A stretch of 64,000 bases of DNA from Eubacterium sp. (GTDB lineage: Bacteria; Bacillota; Clostridia; Lachnospirales; Lachnospiraceae): NCBI GenBank assembly GCA_016292095.1, contig JAEFAB010000040.1, positions 1-64,000 of the forward strand, read 5' to 3'. Positions 1 through 9,837 of the stretch are shown piece by piece; the stretch's first letter is position 1, and each line of letters opens with the position of its first letter. The translations under genes and the position numbers were made by a program. A model generated the notes under the pieces. That model did no database searches and was not told where the DNA came from. It saw only the letters and a program-made list of their open reading frames with translations.

Positions 1-977
1 CTAGCCTTGAATCCTGTTGTACCGGATGCATCACCAATACCTGTAGCCATTACAGTGATAGAACATTCATCCGGATATGTATCATCATATCTTACACCGA
101 AGATAATGTTTGCATCTTCTCCTGCAAGATCCTGTACGTAACTTGCAGCTTCGTTTGCTTCAAATAAGCTAACATCACCAGTGATGTTAATAATAACGTT
201 CTTTGCTCCGTTAATTGTTGTTTCAAGAAGTGGAGATGTAACAGCCTGCTGAACAGCCTGTGCTGCCTTATCATCACCGCTAGCTTCACCGATACCGATG
301 TGTGCAACACCTGCATCTCTCATAACTGTCTGAACGTCAGCAAAGTCTAAGTTGATCAATGCCGGAACGTTAATCAAATCAGTAATACCCTGAACTGACT
401 GCTGTAATACTTCGTCTGCTTTCTTTAAAGCTTCTGGCATTGTAGTTCTCTTATCAACGATTTCCAATAATTTGTCATTTGGAATAACGATTAATGTATC
501 AACATTTTCTTTTAATCTTTCGATTCCGCCTAAAGCATTGTTCATACGTGTTCTAGCTTCAAATCTGAAAGGCTTTGTAACAACACCAACAGTTAATGCG
601 CCCTGTTCTTTTGCGATACGAGCAACAACCGGTGCAGCACCTGTACCGGTACCACCACCCATACCACAAGTTACGAATACCATGTCGGCACCCTTTAATA
701 ACTGTGCGAGTTCTTCTACGTTTTCTTCTGCTGCAGCTTCACCTACTTCAGGTTTTGCTCCTGCACCAAGTCCTTTTGTAACCTTTTCACCAATCTGTAA
801 TGTAGAAGGTGCTTTACTTCTCTTTAATACCTGTGCGTCAGAGTTTACTGAAATGAACTCAACACCACCGATATTTTCATCTATCATTCTGTTGACAGCG
901 TTGTTTCCTGCTCCACCAACACCTACAACAATAATTTTTGCAACTGCTTCACTTTCGTTTGTAGTAATTTCTAACAA
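1..977 (-). CDS. ftsZ: Cell division protein FtsZ (3' end outside window)
   Basis: Tubulin-like GTPase that polymerises into the division ring at midcell. Visible are the N-terminal Rossmann start with [12 protein letters not shown] (about residues 19-30), the tubulin signature GGGTGTG (about 107-113) and the catalytic T7-loop NLDFADV (about 210). About 325 residues are present; the C-terminal linker and tail are cut by the window edge. I chose a TTG start at 977 because an AAGGAGG Shine-Dalgarno lies 8 nt upstream and the family's N-terminus begins there. The first in-frame ATG would remove part of the nucleotide-binding domain. It is the last gene of the dcw cluster in this window, has its own predicted promoter, and no ftsA separates it from divIB. 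Confidence 0.97.
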   Translation of the reverse strand, partial: MLEITTNESEAVAKIIVVGVGGAGNNAVNRMIDENIGGVEFISVNSDAQVLKRSKAPSTLQIGEKVTKGLGAGAKPEVGEAAAEENVEELAQLLKGADMVFVTCGMGGGTGTGAAPVVARIAKEQGALTVGVVTKPFRFEARTRMNNALGGIERLKENVDTLIVIPNDKLLEIVDKRTTMPEALKKADEVLQQSVQGITDLINVPALINLDFADVQTVMRDAGVAHIGIGEASGDDKAAQAVQQAVTSPLLETTINGAKNVIINITGDVSLFEANEAASYVQDLAGEDANIIFGVRYDDTYPDECSITVMATGIGDASGTTGFKA

Positions 978-1055
978 GAGTTTATCCTCCTTCGTTTTCT
1001 TTTTTCCTAATTTGATTATAAACGGGCATAGTCCTACCCATTTACACATAAGTAT

Positions 1056-1084
1056 ATAATATAATTCTTTGAGAAAAATATCAA
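1056..1084 (-). promoter_or_regulatory. Sigma-A-type promoter of ftsZ
   Basis: On the minus strand TTGATA (1084-1079) and TATTAT (1061-1056) are separated by 17 nt, about 80 nt upstream of the TTG start. This would allow ftsZ expression independent of the upstream dcw genes. The call rests on consensus match and spacing only. Confidence 0.6.
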
Positions 1085-1141
1085 CAAGAAAATTTCATTT
1101 TATAAAAATTTTTCAATTTTCTTTTATTTTTTCTTTCAGAA

Positions 1142-2005
1142 CTACTTTTTCTTCTTCTTTTTCTTCGCTTCATCCTTAATAAATGTATAGGAAGCATCCT
1201 CGCTAATCCACTGCATTTGCAATGTACCGCTGTATTTTGTCAACTGTTCGTAGGTACTGCCGTAGATATCAACAAAATCTTCCATTTTTTCCTTGAGCTG
1301 ATTATCTTTTCCAAAAGCAACCTTCAAACCGCCTTTGATATAAAGAGTAATATCATAATCTTTTGATACGTCTACTTTTTCAATCTGAATATCTTTAATT
1401 CCGGGATATTGTTCATGGGCCTTGTCCAATGCCACTTCCATGGTATCAAACGCTTCTGTCATTCGGACAATGGTCTCCAACCCTTCTTTATCCTTTGTAT
1501 CCAGTTTCTGATAAAATGTTGCACCATTGATTTGGATGTTCGTAAAAGGAATAACGCCAAGAGAATTGCCAATCAATTTCTTTCCCTTTTTCTTTGTTTC
1601 CAAATAAGTACATGGTTCATTTTTCAGCACAACTCCCCGTTCATCCATATAGAAGTAATTTGCTCCAAACTGCACACAGCTGCGCAATGGTTTTTCCTTC
1701 CCATGAATGGTAATCTTCATCGGAGAATTCAAAGTAACAGAATAATCTTTCAGCATTTCCAAATCATCATTGCTGCCAAAGACACTCTTTAGCCAAAACC
1801 ACAATGTATTTTCCACTTTCTTTGCTTCCAGATAATCCTGAATTTCATTTGCATTGTACTGATTCAGATCCGAAGTGTATCCTACTGCTTTCATCTTAAA
1901 TCCGTAAACAAGAATCAAAACAATGATCACTAACACCGGAATTGCAATCAATATGCGCTTAATGGCTTTCTTCAGTTTTCTACGTTTCTTTCTTTTACTA
2001 ACCAT
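1142..2005 (-). CDS. divIB: Cell division protein FtsQ/DivIB
   Basis: Bitopic membrane protein of the divisome that bridges with FtsL and DivIC-type proteins and regulates septal peptidoglycan synthesis. The protein has a very basic cytoplasmic N-terminus (KRKKRRKLKK), one membrane segment at about residues 17-36, and an extracytoplasmic region where the POTRA and beta domains are expected. Sequence conservation is low, as usual for this family, so the call leans on topology, length (287 aa) and position directly after ftsW and before ftsZ. An oddity is the C-terminal run of seven lysines. The start is ATG with GAGGAACGC upstream. Confidence 0.85.
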   Translation of the reverse strand: MVSKRKKRRKLKKAIKRILIAIPVLVIIVLILVYGFKMKAVGYTSDLNQYNANEIQDYLEAKKVENTLWFWLKSVFGSNDDLEMLKDYSVTLNSPMKITIHGKEKPLRSCVQFGANYFYMDERGVVLKNEPCTYLETKKKGKKLIGNSLGVIPFTNIQINGATFYQKLDTKDKEGLETIVRMTEAFDTMEVALDKAHEQYPGIKDIQIEKVDVSKDYDITLYIKGGLKVAFGKDNQLKEKMEDFVDIYGSTYEQLTKYSGTLQMQWISEDASYTFIKDEAKKKKKKK

Positions 2006-2029
2006 GCGTTCCTCATTTTCTATCTTCTA

Positions 2030-3208
2030 TTAACGAATTCGTCGAATTCTTCGGGAAACAGCCAATACCATTCCCATTTCCACCATCAGGAATGCCAGAG
2101 ACGTTCCACCGTAACTAATAAACGGAAGAGAAACCCCCGTATTCGGAATACTGTTTGTTACAACGGCAATGTTCAAAACCACCTGAATGGAAATATGTGC
2201 CATAACACCTACCACCAGCATGGAGCCGTATAAGTCGGCTGCATTGCTTGCAATCACACGCATTCTTCGTATCATAAATGCAAAAAGCATCATAATGCAG
2301 ATTGCACCAAAAATTCCAAGTTCTTCACAGATAATGGAAAAAATCATATCATTGCTGGCTTCCGGCACAAACCCAAGTTTCTGGGCACTGTTTCCAAGAC
2401 CTTTTCCAAACAATCCGCCGGAGCCGATTGCATACAATCCCTGTAATACCTGATATCCGCCGGAATCAGAGTATTCTTCCGGATGAAGCCATACCATAAT
2501 TCGGGACAATCGGAAGGATTTTCCCGCCATGGCACTTGCCAACAGGATTAGCGTAATTCCGCCGCCACCTACAATTGCCAAAGAGGCAATAAATTTTTTG
2601 CATGCCCCCGCAACGATTAACATCACTGCGCTAATTCCAAGAATAATAATTCCGGAACTCAAGTTGGAAGTTAATACCACAACCATTCCCGCAGCCACAA
2701 TTGTCACCCCGAAAATCTGATAACAGGTTTTAATATTTTTCAATGCTGTTACGCTGCATTTTGAAATCATCAATGCCGTAAATACAATAACACCAATCTT
2801 TACAAATTCTGCCGGCTGAAACTGAATCGGTCCCAGCTTAACCCATCGCCTCGCTCCATGGCTTTCGATTCCAAGGCCGGTTCTTACCAGACAGACTGTA
2901 GCGATGGAGGCAAAAAAGATTAATTTATCAAATCTTTTCCACCACCGATAATCCAGAAAGATTACCGGAACCATTCCACATAAGCCAATTACCGTAGCAC
3001 GTACCTGATTTTTCAGGTAAAACGCCGCATCTCCCATAGCAGTCAGTCCCACAAAGGAGCTGGCACTGTAAAGCAGCACGTAGCCGAGGAGCATGATAAA
3101 AATCCACACCAATAATAAACTATAGTCGAAATACTGTTCTCTATAGTTCATTTTTCTTTTATGTTCGATTTCTTCTCCTGTAACAGGATCATATTCTCTC
3201 ACTGCCAT
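2030..3208 (-). CDS. ftsW: SEDS-family septal peptidoglycan glycosyltransferase FtsW (SpoVE-like)
   Basis: Polytopic membrane enzyme that polymerises lipid II at the septum together with a class B PBP. About ten membrane segments are apparent. SEDS landmarks visible are SHGARRWVKLG (about 116-126), QPAEFVK (131-137), the extracellular PEASND segment with the presumed catalytic Asp (about 287) followed by EELGIFG, and the C-terminal TGVSLPFISYGG. At 392 aa it is normal length; the hydrophilic N-terminus of about 27 residues is somewhat long. It follows murD by 14 nt. FtsW, SpoVE and RodA are paralogous; dcw context favours FtsW/SpoVE over RodA. Confidence 0.93.
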   Translation of the reverse strand: MAVREYDPVTGEEIEHKRKMNYREQYFDYSLLLVWIFIMLLGYVLLYSASSFVGLTAMGDAAFYLKNQVRATVIGLCGMVPVIFLDYRWWKRFDKLIFFASIATVCLVRTGLGIESHGARRWVKLGPIQFQPAEFVKIGVIVFTALMISKCSVTALKNIKTCYQIFGVTIVAAGMVVVLTSNLSSGIIILGISAVMLIVAGACKKFIASLAIVGGGGITLILLASAMAGKSFRLSRIMVWLHPEEYSDSGGYQVLQGLYAIGSGGLFGKGLGNSAQKLGFVPEASNDMIFSIICEELGIFGAICIMMLFAFMIRRMRVIASNAADLYGSMLVVGVMAHISIQVVLNIAVVTNSIPNTGVSLPFISYGGTSLAFLMVEMGMVLAVSRRIRRIR

Positions 3209-3222
3209 GCTTGCTCCAATCT

Positions 3223-4578
3223 TTATAATGCATTTACATATTCTTTAAACATATCGCCTCGCTGTTCATAATTGTCGAACATTCCCCAGCTGGCACATGC
3301 AGGGGATAACAACACTGCATCTCCCGGCTCAGCCAGTTCATAACACTTATCAACAACTTCTTTCAAATCCTTTGCAAAAACAATCTTGGTAAATCCTTTC
3401 TTCTTTACGGTTTCCGCAATCTGTTCTGCGGTCTGGCCTAAAAGAATCAGATATTTTACTTTATCGCCAAAACTGTCTGCCCATTCATCAAAGGATACCT
3501 TTTTATCATAACCACCGGCAATTAAAATCGTCGGTCTTGTCATCGCTTCAATTGCCTTAATAGAGGCATCGGTATTAGTTCCCTTGGAATCATTATAATA
3601 AATAACGTCATTTACCGTATTCACATATTCAATTCTGTGAGGAACTGCTTTAAACTTGCGAATTGCTTCACGAATAACCTCTGCCGGAACTCCCATATTC
3701 ATGGAAATCGCAATTGCCGCCATAATATTTTCCGTATTATGGATTCCAACCAATGTTGTATCATGAACGGTTGTAACAAATGTTTCGCCTTTTTCATCAC
3801 GATACATAATATTTTCGCCATCTAAATATACGCCACGTTCCACCTTCTGCTTGCTGCTGAACCAAACAATTTTATTGTGAAGTTTTGGTGCATATTCTCT
3901 TAAGATTTCATCTTCATAATTTAAGATAATCGGTTCATCCGGATTCTGATTTTCTGCCACACGCATTTTACAGTCCGTATAGCACTCCATTGTGTAATGT
4001 CTGTTCAAGTGATCCGGAGTAATATTCAATACCGCACTGACATCCGGATGGAATGTGTGTACTGTTTCCAACTGGAAGCTGCTGATTTCTGCAACGGTAA
4101 CCGTATCATCAGTGGTATCATATGCTGTAGTTGTAAAGGGATTCCCGATATTTCCAACCACATCTACTTTATCAAAATAAGCTTCCATTATTTCGCCTAC
4201 CAATGCAGTAGTGGTTGTCTTTCCGTTAGTTCCCGTAATGGCAATCAACTTTCCTTTCGAAGCCACATATGCCAACTCTATTTCTCCCCAGATTGGTGTG
4301 GATGCTTCTCTGACACGATTCACAAAAGGAGCATCTACCGGAATTCCCGGGCTTAAAATCATTAAGTCTGTGATTTCAATAATGTCATCAGACAATTCTC
4401 CAAGAATTACCTGAACATCTGTTGAGTCTTCCAATTTATTTAAAATATCTTCTTTGTTCAACTTTTCATTTCCATCATAAATCATGATGTTTGCGCCGTA
4501 CTTTTTCAACAAATCCGCCGCACCGATTCCACTTTTTCCGGAACCTGCAATTAATACATTACTTCCCTTAACGTCCAT
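3223..4578 (-). CDS. murD: UDP-N-acetylmuramoyl-L-alanine--D-glutamate ligase MurD
   Basis: Cytoplasmic ATP-dependent ligase adding D-glutamate to UDP-MurNAc-L-Ala. The three-domain Mur ligase layout is visible: an N-terminal nucleotide-sugar binding fold (VLIAGSGKSGIGAA), the ATP-binding loop GTNGKTTTTA at about residues 116-125, NITPDHLNRH in the central domain, YNDSKGTN, and a C-terminal domain ending in LLSPACASWGMFDNYEQRG. At 451 aa it is typical for MurD. The gene lies between mraY and ftsW as in Bacillus. It is the only Mur ligase in this cluster. Confidence 0.97.
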   Translation of the reverse strand: MDVKGSNVLIAGSGKSGIGAADLLKKYGANIMIYDGNEKLNKEDILNKLEDSTDVQVILGELSDDIIEITDLMILSPGIPVDAPFVNRVREASTPIWGEIELAYVASKGKLIAITGTNGKTTTTALVGEIMEAYFDKVDVVGNIGNPFTTTAYDTTDDTVTVAEISSFQLETVHTFHPDVSAVLNITPDHLNRHYTMECYTDCKMRVAENQNPDEPIILNYEDEILREYAPKLHNKIVWFSSKQKVERGVYLDGENIMYRDEKGETFVTTVHDTTLVGIHNTENIMAAIAISMNMGVPAEVIREAIRKFKAVPHRIEYVNTVNDVIYYNDSKGTNTDASIKAIEAMTRPTILIAGGYDKKVSFDEWADSFGDKVKYLILLGQTAEQIAETVKKKGFTKIVFAKDLKEVVDKCYELAEPGDAVLLSPACASWGMFDNYEQRGDMFKEYVNAL

Positions 4579-4620
4579 ATCTGTACCTTCTTTCTGAATT
4601 CTTTTTACACTTCATTCCTA

Positions 4621-5601
4621 TTATAACGCTAAATACCCAATCATACAAAGGATTGCTGTAGCAATTGCAAAGGCTGCAACAACCTGTGTTTCCGTGTAAC
4701 CACCTTCCTGGAAATGATGGTGGATTGGAGCCATACGGAAGATTCTTCTTCCTTCTCCGTATTTCTTCTTTGTGTATTTAAACCAGGAAACCTGAAGCAT
4801 TACCGAAATTACTTCTATTAAATAAATGAATGCAACAATCAAAATAAAGAACGGCATTTTCAACACAAATGCAACTGCCGCCACATATCCACCTAACGCC
4901 AACGATCCGGTATCTCCCATAAACACTCTTGCAGGATATACGTTGTACAAGAAAAATCCCATCAGAGCGCCTACAAAAGCAGCGGAAATCGGTGCGATTC
5001 CTGCGGAAACCGATACTGCTGTAAAGAACACTGCAATCACAATTGTAACGCTGGTAGCAAGTCCATCCAGTCCGTCTGTGAAGTTTGCTCCGTTCACGGT
5101 TCCAATTACCGCGATTAGGACAAAAATAACATACAGCCAAACCGGCATGGTCCACTCAGCTCCCTTTGTAAACGGAATAATAACCTTTGTTCCGTTACCG
5201 GAGTATAAAATCATATAAGCACAGAAAATCGCACTGACAAGAACCTGTCCGGCCATTTTCTGAATTTCTGTCAATCCTAAATTTCTTTTCTTAACGACTT
5301 TGATATAGTCATCTAAAAATCCAATCAACCCAAATCCCAGAGTTACGAATAATACCGGTACAATTTTATAATTATGTTCAAAAATGATAAATACAAGTGA
5401 TGTCACAATAACACCGGCCAAAATAATCATTCCGCCCATTGTCGGAGTTCCGGTTTTACTCTGGTGAGACTTTGGTCCCTCTTCACGAATATACTGTCCG
5501 AATTTCAATCTTTTCAGCATCGGAATTACAAACGGACACAAAATAATGCTCACTGCAAAAGCTATAATTACTGCAACAATAATTGATGTACTTGTACTCA
5601 T
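4621..5601 (-). CDS. mraY: Phospho-N-acetylmuramoyl-pentapeptide transferase MraY
   Basis: Integral membrane enzyme making lipid I from UDP-MurNAc-pentapeptide and undecaprenyl phosphate. About ten membrane helices are visible. Catalytic landmarks are DDYIK (D97, D98), NFTDGLDGLA (about 173-182), MGDTGSLALGG with D230, and the HHHFQEGG loop (about 294-301). The 326 aa length is standard. The GAGGAG Shine-Dalgarno lies inside the last codons of the upstream PBP, whose stop is 1 nt before this start, so translation is probably coupled. Confidence 0.97.
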   Translation of the reverse strand: MSTSTSIIVAVIIAFAVSIILCPFVIPMLKRLKFGQYIREEGPKSHQSKTGTPTMGGMIILAGVIVTSLVFIIFEHNYKIVPVLFVTLGFGLIGFLDDYIKVVKKRNLGLTEIQKMAGQVLVSAIFCAYMILYSGNGTKVIIPFTKGAEWTMPVWLYVIFVLIAVIGTVNGANFTDGLDGLATSVTIVIAVFFTAVSVSAGIAPISAAFVGALMGFFLYNVYPARVFMGDTGSLALGGYVAAVAFVLKMPFFILIVAFIYLIEVISVMLQVSWFKYTKKKYGEGRRIFRMAPIHHHFQEGGYTETQVVAAFAIATAILCMIGYLAL

Positions 5602-5602
5602 T

Positions 5603-7327
5603 TTACTCTCCTCGTTTTCCCTCTTCCAATAAATACGGAAGGATATTTTCGTATAATCGGCTAATCAATGGTGCCGCCACCTGACCGCCGTAATAAATTC
5701 CCTGAGGTTCATCCACAATTGCCATGGCAATCACCCGGGGATTTTTTGCCGGTGCAAATCCCATATAGGATGCAATATATTTCCCGGAACCTCTTGGAAG
5801 TTTTTGTGAAGTTGCGGTCTTTCCTCCTATGGAAAAACCCGGAACCCGACCTTTACTGCCGGTTCCTTCCGCCACTACTTTCTCCAGTATGTAACGGATT
5901 TCTTTCGATGTCTTTTGTGAAACAGTCCCTTCCTTCTTTGGAAATTCAAATTCCTGAAGGATTTCTCCGTTTTCCTTTTCAGCTCTGATTCCAAAATGGG
6001 GAGTCACCCGTCTGCCACCGTTGATTACTGCACTGACTGCCACCAGATATTGCATTGGGGTAATCTGGAAGGATTGCCCAAAGGACATTGTTGCCAGTTC
6101 CACATTGCCCACATTTTTCAACTGATGCACAATTGTTGAGGCTTCTCCCGGCAAATCAATTCCCGTTTTTTGAAACAGTCCCAGCTTTCCCATGTAATGG
6201 TACAATCTTTTTGCTCCCAGTTCCAGTCCAATCTGAATGAAAACCGGATTACAGGAGTTCATCGTTCCTTCCAAAAAACTTTCACTGCCATGTCCCGTTG
6301 TCTTGTGACATCGGATTTTTCTGTCATCGACGATTTTATAACCCGGGCAGAAAAATCGTGAATTGCGATTTACAATTCCCTCTTCCAGTGCTGCCGTGGC
6401 AGTAACCACTTTAAATGTAGAACCCGGTTCGTATGTATCATTAATACATTGATTTCTCCACATGGCATTTAGCAAATCTGTGGATTTTCCACTCTTCTTT
6501 GCTCCATTCTGAAGTTTAAAAGGATAATTCAGATCATATTCAGGGCTGTTTACCATTGCATAAATTTCTCCATTGTTCGGATTCATTACAATGATAGAAA
6601 CATAGTTTGCGCCCTTCGCCTGTTTGGCATAATCTGCAATTTGTTGTGCATACTTTTGAACATTCAAATCCAGGCTCGTTACCAGATTTCCTCCGGCAAC
6701 AGGCTCAATACGATGCTCCGGCGTTCCATCCTGCTCCATTCCCCTGAAGTCCGTCGGGGTCAATATCAGTCCATCCTGTCCTTTCAGATTGGCCTCGTAC
6801 TGAACTTCCAGCCCGACAATTCCCTGATTATCGGCTCCGGTAAATCCCAGTACTTTGGATGCAAGACCTCCATAAGGATAATACCTTTTGTAGTCTTCGT
6901 CAACCTTAACCCCCGGCAATTCATAGGAGCGTATTCGGTCTCCCACTTGCTTCGGTACATTGGATTGAATCTTTTCCCGGGATGACCGTTTCATCACTTT
7001 CTTTTCCACTTCGGCTTTTGAAAGCCCCATTTCTTTAGAAAGCACTTCAATCACCCGTTCTTTATCCGTCATCTGACTGTAGATTACAGATACGGTGCAC
7101 ACCGTTACATTGGATGCCAGCACAACTCCTTTTCGGTCCAGAATTTTTCCTCTGGGGGCTTTAATCTTCCGCTCCCGTTCTTGCACCGTTGCCGCCTTTT
7201 TCGTATAGTATTCTGATTGAAAAACCATCAGATACACTAACCTGCCGGCAATGCCCATAAAAAAGATTATCATAAGAAAAGAATAGATTAATAGAAGTTT
7301 TCGTTGCCTTGTTTTAACTGTGTTCAA
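5603..7327 (-). CDS. Class B penicillin-binding protein, SpoVD/FtsI-like, with KTA in place of KTG
   Basis: Membrane-anchored DD-transpeptidase that crosslinks septal or spore-cortex peptidoglycan with an SEDS partner. It shows an N-terminal anchor (about residues 11-33), a dimerisation domain, and a transpeptidase domain with STFK (S303-K306) and SCN (358-360). The third motif reads KTAT (503-506) where penicillin-binding enzymes usually have K-T/S-G-T. At 574 aa it ends shortly after the transpeptidase domain with no PASTA domain, unlike Bacillus SpoVD. The start is TTG with GGAG 5 nt upstream; no nearby ATG fits. By position (second of two class B PBPs, before mraY) it corresponds to spoVD; a sporulation role is inferred only. 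Confidence 0.88.
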   Translation of the reverse strand: MNTVKTRQRKLLLIYSFLMIIFFMGIAGRLVYLMVFQSEYYTKKAATVQERERKIKAPRGKILDRKGVVLASNVTVCTVSVIYSQMTDKERVIEVLSKEMGLSKAEVEKKVMKRSSREKIQSNVPKQVGDRIRSYELPGVKVDEDYKRYYPYGGLASKVLGFTGADNQGIVGLEVQYEANLKGQDGLILTPTDFRGMEQDGTPEHRIEPVAGGNLVTSLDLNVQKYAQQIADYAKQAKGANYVSIIVMNPNNGEIYAMVNSPEYDLNYPFKLQNGAKKSGKSTDLLNAMWRNQCINDTYEPGSTFKVVTATAALEEGIVNRNSRFFCPGYKIVDDRKIRCHKTTGHGSESFLEGTMNSCNPVFIQIGLELGAKRLYHYMGKLGLFQKTGIDLPGEASTIVHQLKNVGNVELATMSFGQSFQITPMQYLVAVSAVINGGRRVTPHFGIRAEKENGEILQEFEFPKKEGTVSQKTSKEIRYILEKVVAEGTGSKGRVPGFSIGGKTATSQKLPRGSGKYIASYMGFAPAKNPRVIAMAIVDEPQGIYYGGQVAAPLISRLYENILPYLLEEGKRGE

Positions 7328-7373
7328 GCATGCTCCAACTTTTTTATTATAATCTATTCGTTTCTGTTCTTAA

Positions 7374-9332
7374 CTATTCTTCATCTTCTTTTAATACAAG
7401 GGAACCGTCATCCCCTTCGATGATTCCGTCGGAATAGAATTCCTGCACCATCTTCTGCTTAATTGCTTTCTTTTCAACGCCTGCCGTTTTTTCAATTCCC
7501 ATATAAGGCAATACCTGCTTCATAATGTATGTCCACAAATCTGTATTAAATGCAGTTGCCTGTGGGTTTTCCTTTGGCGTATCCATCAAAGTATAACATA
7601 CGACCTGAGGATTTTCACAAGGCACACATCCCAGGAACGAAAGAATGTACTGGTTTCTCAGTCGTCCTTTTCCTTTGCCTGAGGTGTCAACTTTTTCCGC
7701 AGTTCCTGTTTTACCACCAACGGTATATCCTTCAATTGCCGCTGTAGATCCGGTACCATCTGTTACTACAGCACGCAGACATTGCTTAATAAAATTGGAA
7801 GTGTCTCTTGTAATTGTCTGTTTTACCAATGTTTTTGAGTAATTCTTTGCCACTTCTCCGTTTGGTTTTACAATCTGTTTTACCACACGAGGCTCGTAAT
7901 AATTTCCTCCGTTAATTAAGGAAGAAAATCCGGCGGTCATCTGAATCATATTCACAGTAAAGTTCTGTCCAAAAGCATTTGTCATCAATGTGGATAATCC
8001 CATATTCTTGTCATAGACCAGACCTCTTGTTTCTCCCGGTAAATCAATTCCTGTTTTTGTACCAAAACCAAAAATCGACTGATATTTTGCAAAATCCTCT
8101 TTCCCCAGAAGTTTTCCGATATGCATCAGATAATCATTGCAGGATTCTGCAATGGCACCTTTTACGTCCAGCGTTCCGTGCCCGCCCTTATCAAAGCTGT
8201 GGCATCGGATTTTGAACACGTCTACCTGTTCATATCCATCGCAGAAAAATGTATCGTTCTTTTTGATTTTTCCTTCTTCCAAAGCAGCTGCCACCGTAAA
8301 CGGCTTTGCTGTAGAACCCGGTTCAAAAGAATCCATAATACAATAATTATTCCAAATTTCATTGAGAATATTAGACTGTTTTTTCTGAGACATTTTTTCA
8401 ATTTGCGATTCGCTGTAATACTCAGACAAATCATATGGTTTGTTCAAATCAAAGGTTGTATCGTCTGCCATGGCCAGAATTTCTCCGGTATTCGGATCTG
8501 CGATTACAACCGCAATCATTTTCGGATTGTATTTCTTCATATATTTCTTAATTGCTTTTTGAACAATTCTCTGAATATTCATATCAATGGAGGACACTAC
8601 TGTATCACCGTCCACTGCATCTTTTACAACGACTTCCATATTGTTGTCAGAACCCATGTAGCCATATTCCCGGCCATCGACTCCCGTCAAAAAGTCCCCG
8701 TAACTGCATTCAATTCCAACGGTAGCTGAATTATCGCTGTTGGCAAAGCCAAGGGCTGAACACGCCAGAGAATTGTATGGATACATTCTCTTATATTTCT
8801 TTTCAAACCATACACCTTTTGTATTGTCAACCTTTGCGATTTCATCATCCGTCTTTGCATATTCATAATTCTGATATGCCTGAAAGTCCTCGATTTGCGA
8901 ATATTCCAGATTTTTCAGCACAATCCAGTAACTGTTGTTCTTCTTTTCGCGAATCGTAGTTCTTAAATCTTCTTCATTCAGGTCAAAGTATTTTGCCAAT
9001 GCGCTGACTGTCGGTTCCAGATACTTCTCTTCATTGCTCATAATAATCTTCGAATCCACAATCAGGTTGTATACCATAACACTGGTAGCAAGAACATTTC
9101 CGTTACGATCCTTGATATCACCACGCTTATACGGAATGGTGGTACTGGTAAAACTCTGCTGTGCCAATACACGAATGGAATACTCATTTCCTTTATTTAC
9201 ATTTAAATATGCAATTCTTGCGCACAACGCAAACAAAGCTAGAACAACTGCCCAAAACAGTATCGCTAGCTTTGTATACATTTGACGATTAAATCTTAAT
9301 TTTCTTTTTTTCTTTCTAATGCTTCTACTCAT
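7374..9332 (-). CDS. Class B penicillin-binding protein, PbpB/FtsI-like division transpeptidase
   Basis: Likely the vegetative septal transpeptidase partnered with FtsW. It has a basic N-terminus, a single anchor (about residues 21-43), the class B motif GDIKDRNG, and the transpeptidase motifs STAK (S340-K343), SCN (397-399) and KTGT (541-544). At 652 aa it lacks PASTA domains and ends in an acidic tail. ATG lies 2 nt after the ftsL stop with no evident Shine-Dalgarno, suggesting coupled translation. Gene order after ftsL matches pbpB of Bacillus. A second, variant paralogue follows it. Confidence 0.92.
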   Translation of the reverse strand: MSRSIRKKKRKLRFNRQMYTKLAILFWAVVLALFALCARIAYLNVNKGNEYSIRVLAQQSFTSTTIPYKRGDIKDRNGNVLATSVMVYNLIVDSKIIMSNEEKYLEPTVSALAKYFDLNEEDLRTTIREKKNNSYWIVLKNLEYSQIEDFQAYQNYEYAKTDDEIAKVDNTKGVWFEKKYKRMYPYNSLACSALGFANSDNSATVGIECSYGDFLTGVDGREYGYMGSDNNMEVVVKDAVDGDTVVSSIDMNIQRIVQKAIKKYMKKYNPKMIAVVIADPNTGEILAMADDTTFDLNKPYDLSEYYSESQIEKMSQKKQSNILNEIWNNYCIMDSFEPGSTAKPFTVAAALEEGKIKKNDTFFCDGYEQVDVFKIRCHSFDKGGHGTLDVKGAIAESCNDYLMHIGKLLGKEDFAKYQSIFGFGTKTGIDLPGETRGLVYDKNMGLSTLMTNAFGQNFTVNMIQMTAGFSSLINGGNYYEPRVVKQIVKPNGEVAKNYSKTLVKQTITRDTSNFIKQCLRAVVTDGTGSTAAIEGYTVGGKTGTAEKVDTSGKGKGRLRNQYILSFLGCVPCENPQVVCYTLMDTPKENPQATAFNTDLWTYIMKQVLPYMGIEKTAGVEKKAIKQKMVQEFYSDGIIEGDDGSLVLKEDEE

Positions 9333-9334
9333 AA

Positions 9335-9799
9335 TTATTTTGTAGGAATATCACCGTACTGAACCATGTAACCGCTGTCGCTGGAATGATATGTTACAAT
9401 CTGTTCCTCTCCGGCCTGCTTCATTCCCAATTCCTTTTTTGCTGTTTTATAAATATAGTCTGTATCAATGTAGCTGTTGATTGAATAGTTTAATGCATCA
9501 TTCTGAGACTGCACTGTACTAATCTGTGATTTCAATTCTGAAATCGCTGTTCTGCTTTCAGAGATTTTTGACTGTATATTTAAGTATACAACGCACATAA
9601 GAATACATGCAAGCGAAATCATTCCCATAATAAACACTGACATGCCATTAATTGTTAATGCCTTAGGATTGCTCTGTAGCTGAACCTGTCTTCTTGTTCT
9701 TCTTTCCGGATTCGGTCTGCCGGCCGGGGACGCCTTTCTTACAGTATTCCCATTGATATATTCACTTGTATAATATTCTCTGTTCTGGCTGTTATTCAT
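9335..9799 (-). CDS. ftsL: FtsL/DivIC-like division protein
   Basis: Small bitopic membrane protein expected to form a coiled coil with DivIC and bind DivIB. It has a long hydrophilic N-terminus (about 50 aa, with RRTRRQ), one membrane segment at about residues 53-73, then a heptad-like stretch (about 76-108) and a short C-terminal tail. Sequence is poorly conserved in this family, so the assignment rests on topology, 154 aa length and position between rsmH and pbpB. The start is ATG with AAGGAGG 4 nt upstream. Confidence 0.8.
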   Translation of the reverse strand: MNNSQNREYYTSEYINGNTVRKASPAGRPNPERRTRRQVQLQSNPKALTINGMSVFIMGMISLACILMCVVYLNIQSKISESRTAISELKSQISTVQSQNDALNYSINSYIDTDYIYKTAKKELGMKQAGEEQIVTYHSSDSGYMVQYGDIPTK

Positions 9800-9837
9800 A
9801 TTGCCTCCTTGCCCGCGAACCGAACTATTCGCTCTTA

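Noticed and set aside
978..1141. A missed ftsA or small gene between divIB and ftsZ
   Set aside because: Only 164 nt, A/T-rich, holding a promoter and Shine-Dalgarno but no open frame.
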